Notes under the pieces: model-generated | The model's input: the letters and a program-made list of their open reading frames with translations, nothing else | Told to the model about the DNA's origin: nothing | Databases searched by the model: none | Made by a program: the position numbers and the translations under genes | Shown here: one piece after another, positions 63,236 to 64,000 of the stretch | Position numbering within the stretch: the stretch's first letter is position 1 | How the letters are laid out: each line of letters opens with the position of its first letter | Source of the DNA: Mesostigma viride | Lineage: Eukaryota; Streptophyta; Mesostigmatophyceae; Mesostigmatales; Mesostigmataceae | Direction: 5' to 3' | Assembly (NCBI GenBank): GCA_009746045.1 | Contig: RPFO01000213.1 | Coordinates: 2,250,834 to 2,314,833 of the forward strand | Length of the DNA: 64,000 bases

Positions 63236-64000
63236 TTTGCGGCAGAGGCCGGCCAGGCCAAGTTGAAATGTTTCATAGTACCTGAGCAAGGGCTGAGGGC
63301 CAGGGCTAGGGCTAGGCAAGGCCTGAGGCAACGGCAAGGGCTAGGCTGCCCCCAGACCTCCAATGCCATGGCTGCCTTAGTAGTACTGACACAGGGAGCA
63401 CAGAGATCGCAGCTTTTAAAACCATATAGCTTATAAATCATAGCTTACATTGACACGAATGAAGGCACGGAGCCAGACATCAAACATGCCACGGCATGGC
63501 CCTGACCTTGGTGCCACGCTATTACTTGGAAGAGTTATCCCTGGTGGATCCCTTGAACACCTCAGATGATGTCAGCAGGCCCAACACGGAGTGATAAATG
63601 GGAAGCTCTCGCGCGCACAGGTGCGCGTGTCTAAGCACAGCCGCTGCGGGCCCCTCACTCACCAATCATAGGCCAAACGGTACCCATTTCAAGGCAAACA
63701 GGTTCCAACTTGATGTCTGCACATCTTAAGACAAGCCTCCCAGAAAACAGCAGCATTGGTCACCCCAACCCCCCCGAGTAACAGGGTAAACACTCTGTCT
63801 GGACAAGTAGCAACAACCGATGCATAACGGCGCGTGTTGTGGCCAGCAAAGGGGAAGCAAGGGGGAGCTAACTGTCCACGGTAGGAGGTGCAATAAAAAA
63901 AAAATGCTATTTATGCTGTCCAAAGAGTTTGCCCCTCCATGAAACATGCACGGTCGCCGTCATGTATCGCTTTGACTGTGTCGCAAAGGTGTGCATGACG
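63236..64000. other. Right window edge, no gene recognised
   Basis: GGGCTAGG/AAGGGCTGAGG short repeats lie at about 63285-63345. The N-terminal exons of the CHI-like gene may lie here or beyond the edge, but none could be supported. Confidence 0.4.

Overview
The window is nuclear DNA of a eukaryote, most likely a green-lineage alga. Its genes are split by GT-AG introns. The aspartate carbamoyltransferase is of the plant plastid type with an apparent transit peptide, a LEA protein also carries a plastid-type leader, and a chalcone-isomerase-like fold is present. There is no operon structure and no spliced-leader signal. The species cannot be fixed from the sequence alone.

Only about five host genes lie in 64 kb, and most of the rest is repeats. 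Left to right: (1) 1-3.2 kb, two minisatellites, the first split by a 662-bp foldback element ending in 78-bp palindromes. (2) 5.4-9.6 kb, a tandem array followed by an intron-bearing DDE-transposase-like gene. (3) 10.2-11.6 kb, two 5'-truncated LINEs lying tail to tail across a (TTAA)n tract. (4) 13.8-15.7 kb, a two-exon LEA gene (- strand). (5) 16.9-20.2 kb, a TVP23/FAM18 Golgi membrane protein gene (+). (6) 21.5-25.3 kb, LINE ORF1-like and LINE reverse-transcriptase fragments with a tRNA-derived SINE. (7) 26.9-38.0 kb, the six-exon aspartate carbamoyltransferase gene (-). Its intron 3 holds a 2.3-kb heptamer satellite split by a hAT-like transposon, and its intron 2 holds an octamer and a 37-mer array. 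(8) 38.8-50.7 kb, an eight-exon gene (+) for a protein with two Auto_anti-p27 zinc motifs; its introns hold two 9-mer arrays and a fourfold duplicated exon/intron border. (9) 53.5-55.0 kb, an intronless erythromycin-esterase-family gene (+). (10) 55.3-59.5 kb, MITEs, a decayed Ty3/gypsy fossil and a second SINE copy. (11) 60.5-62.4 kb, three exons of a chalcone-isomerase-like gene (-), incomplete at both ends.

The genes do not form a pathway; they are unrelated housekeeping or stress genes. LEA/TVP23 and aspartate carbamoyltransferase/p27 are head-to-head pairs, 1.2 and 0.76 kb apart between start codons. Exon chains were built by hand from splice sites, reading phase and remembered family sequences. 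All joins in the ATCase and p27 genes keep phase and give complete proteins (372 and 488 residues). The most unusual feature is how tandem arrays have grown inside transcribed introns, twice copying a 5' splice site along with the repeat.
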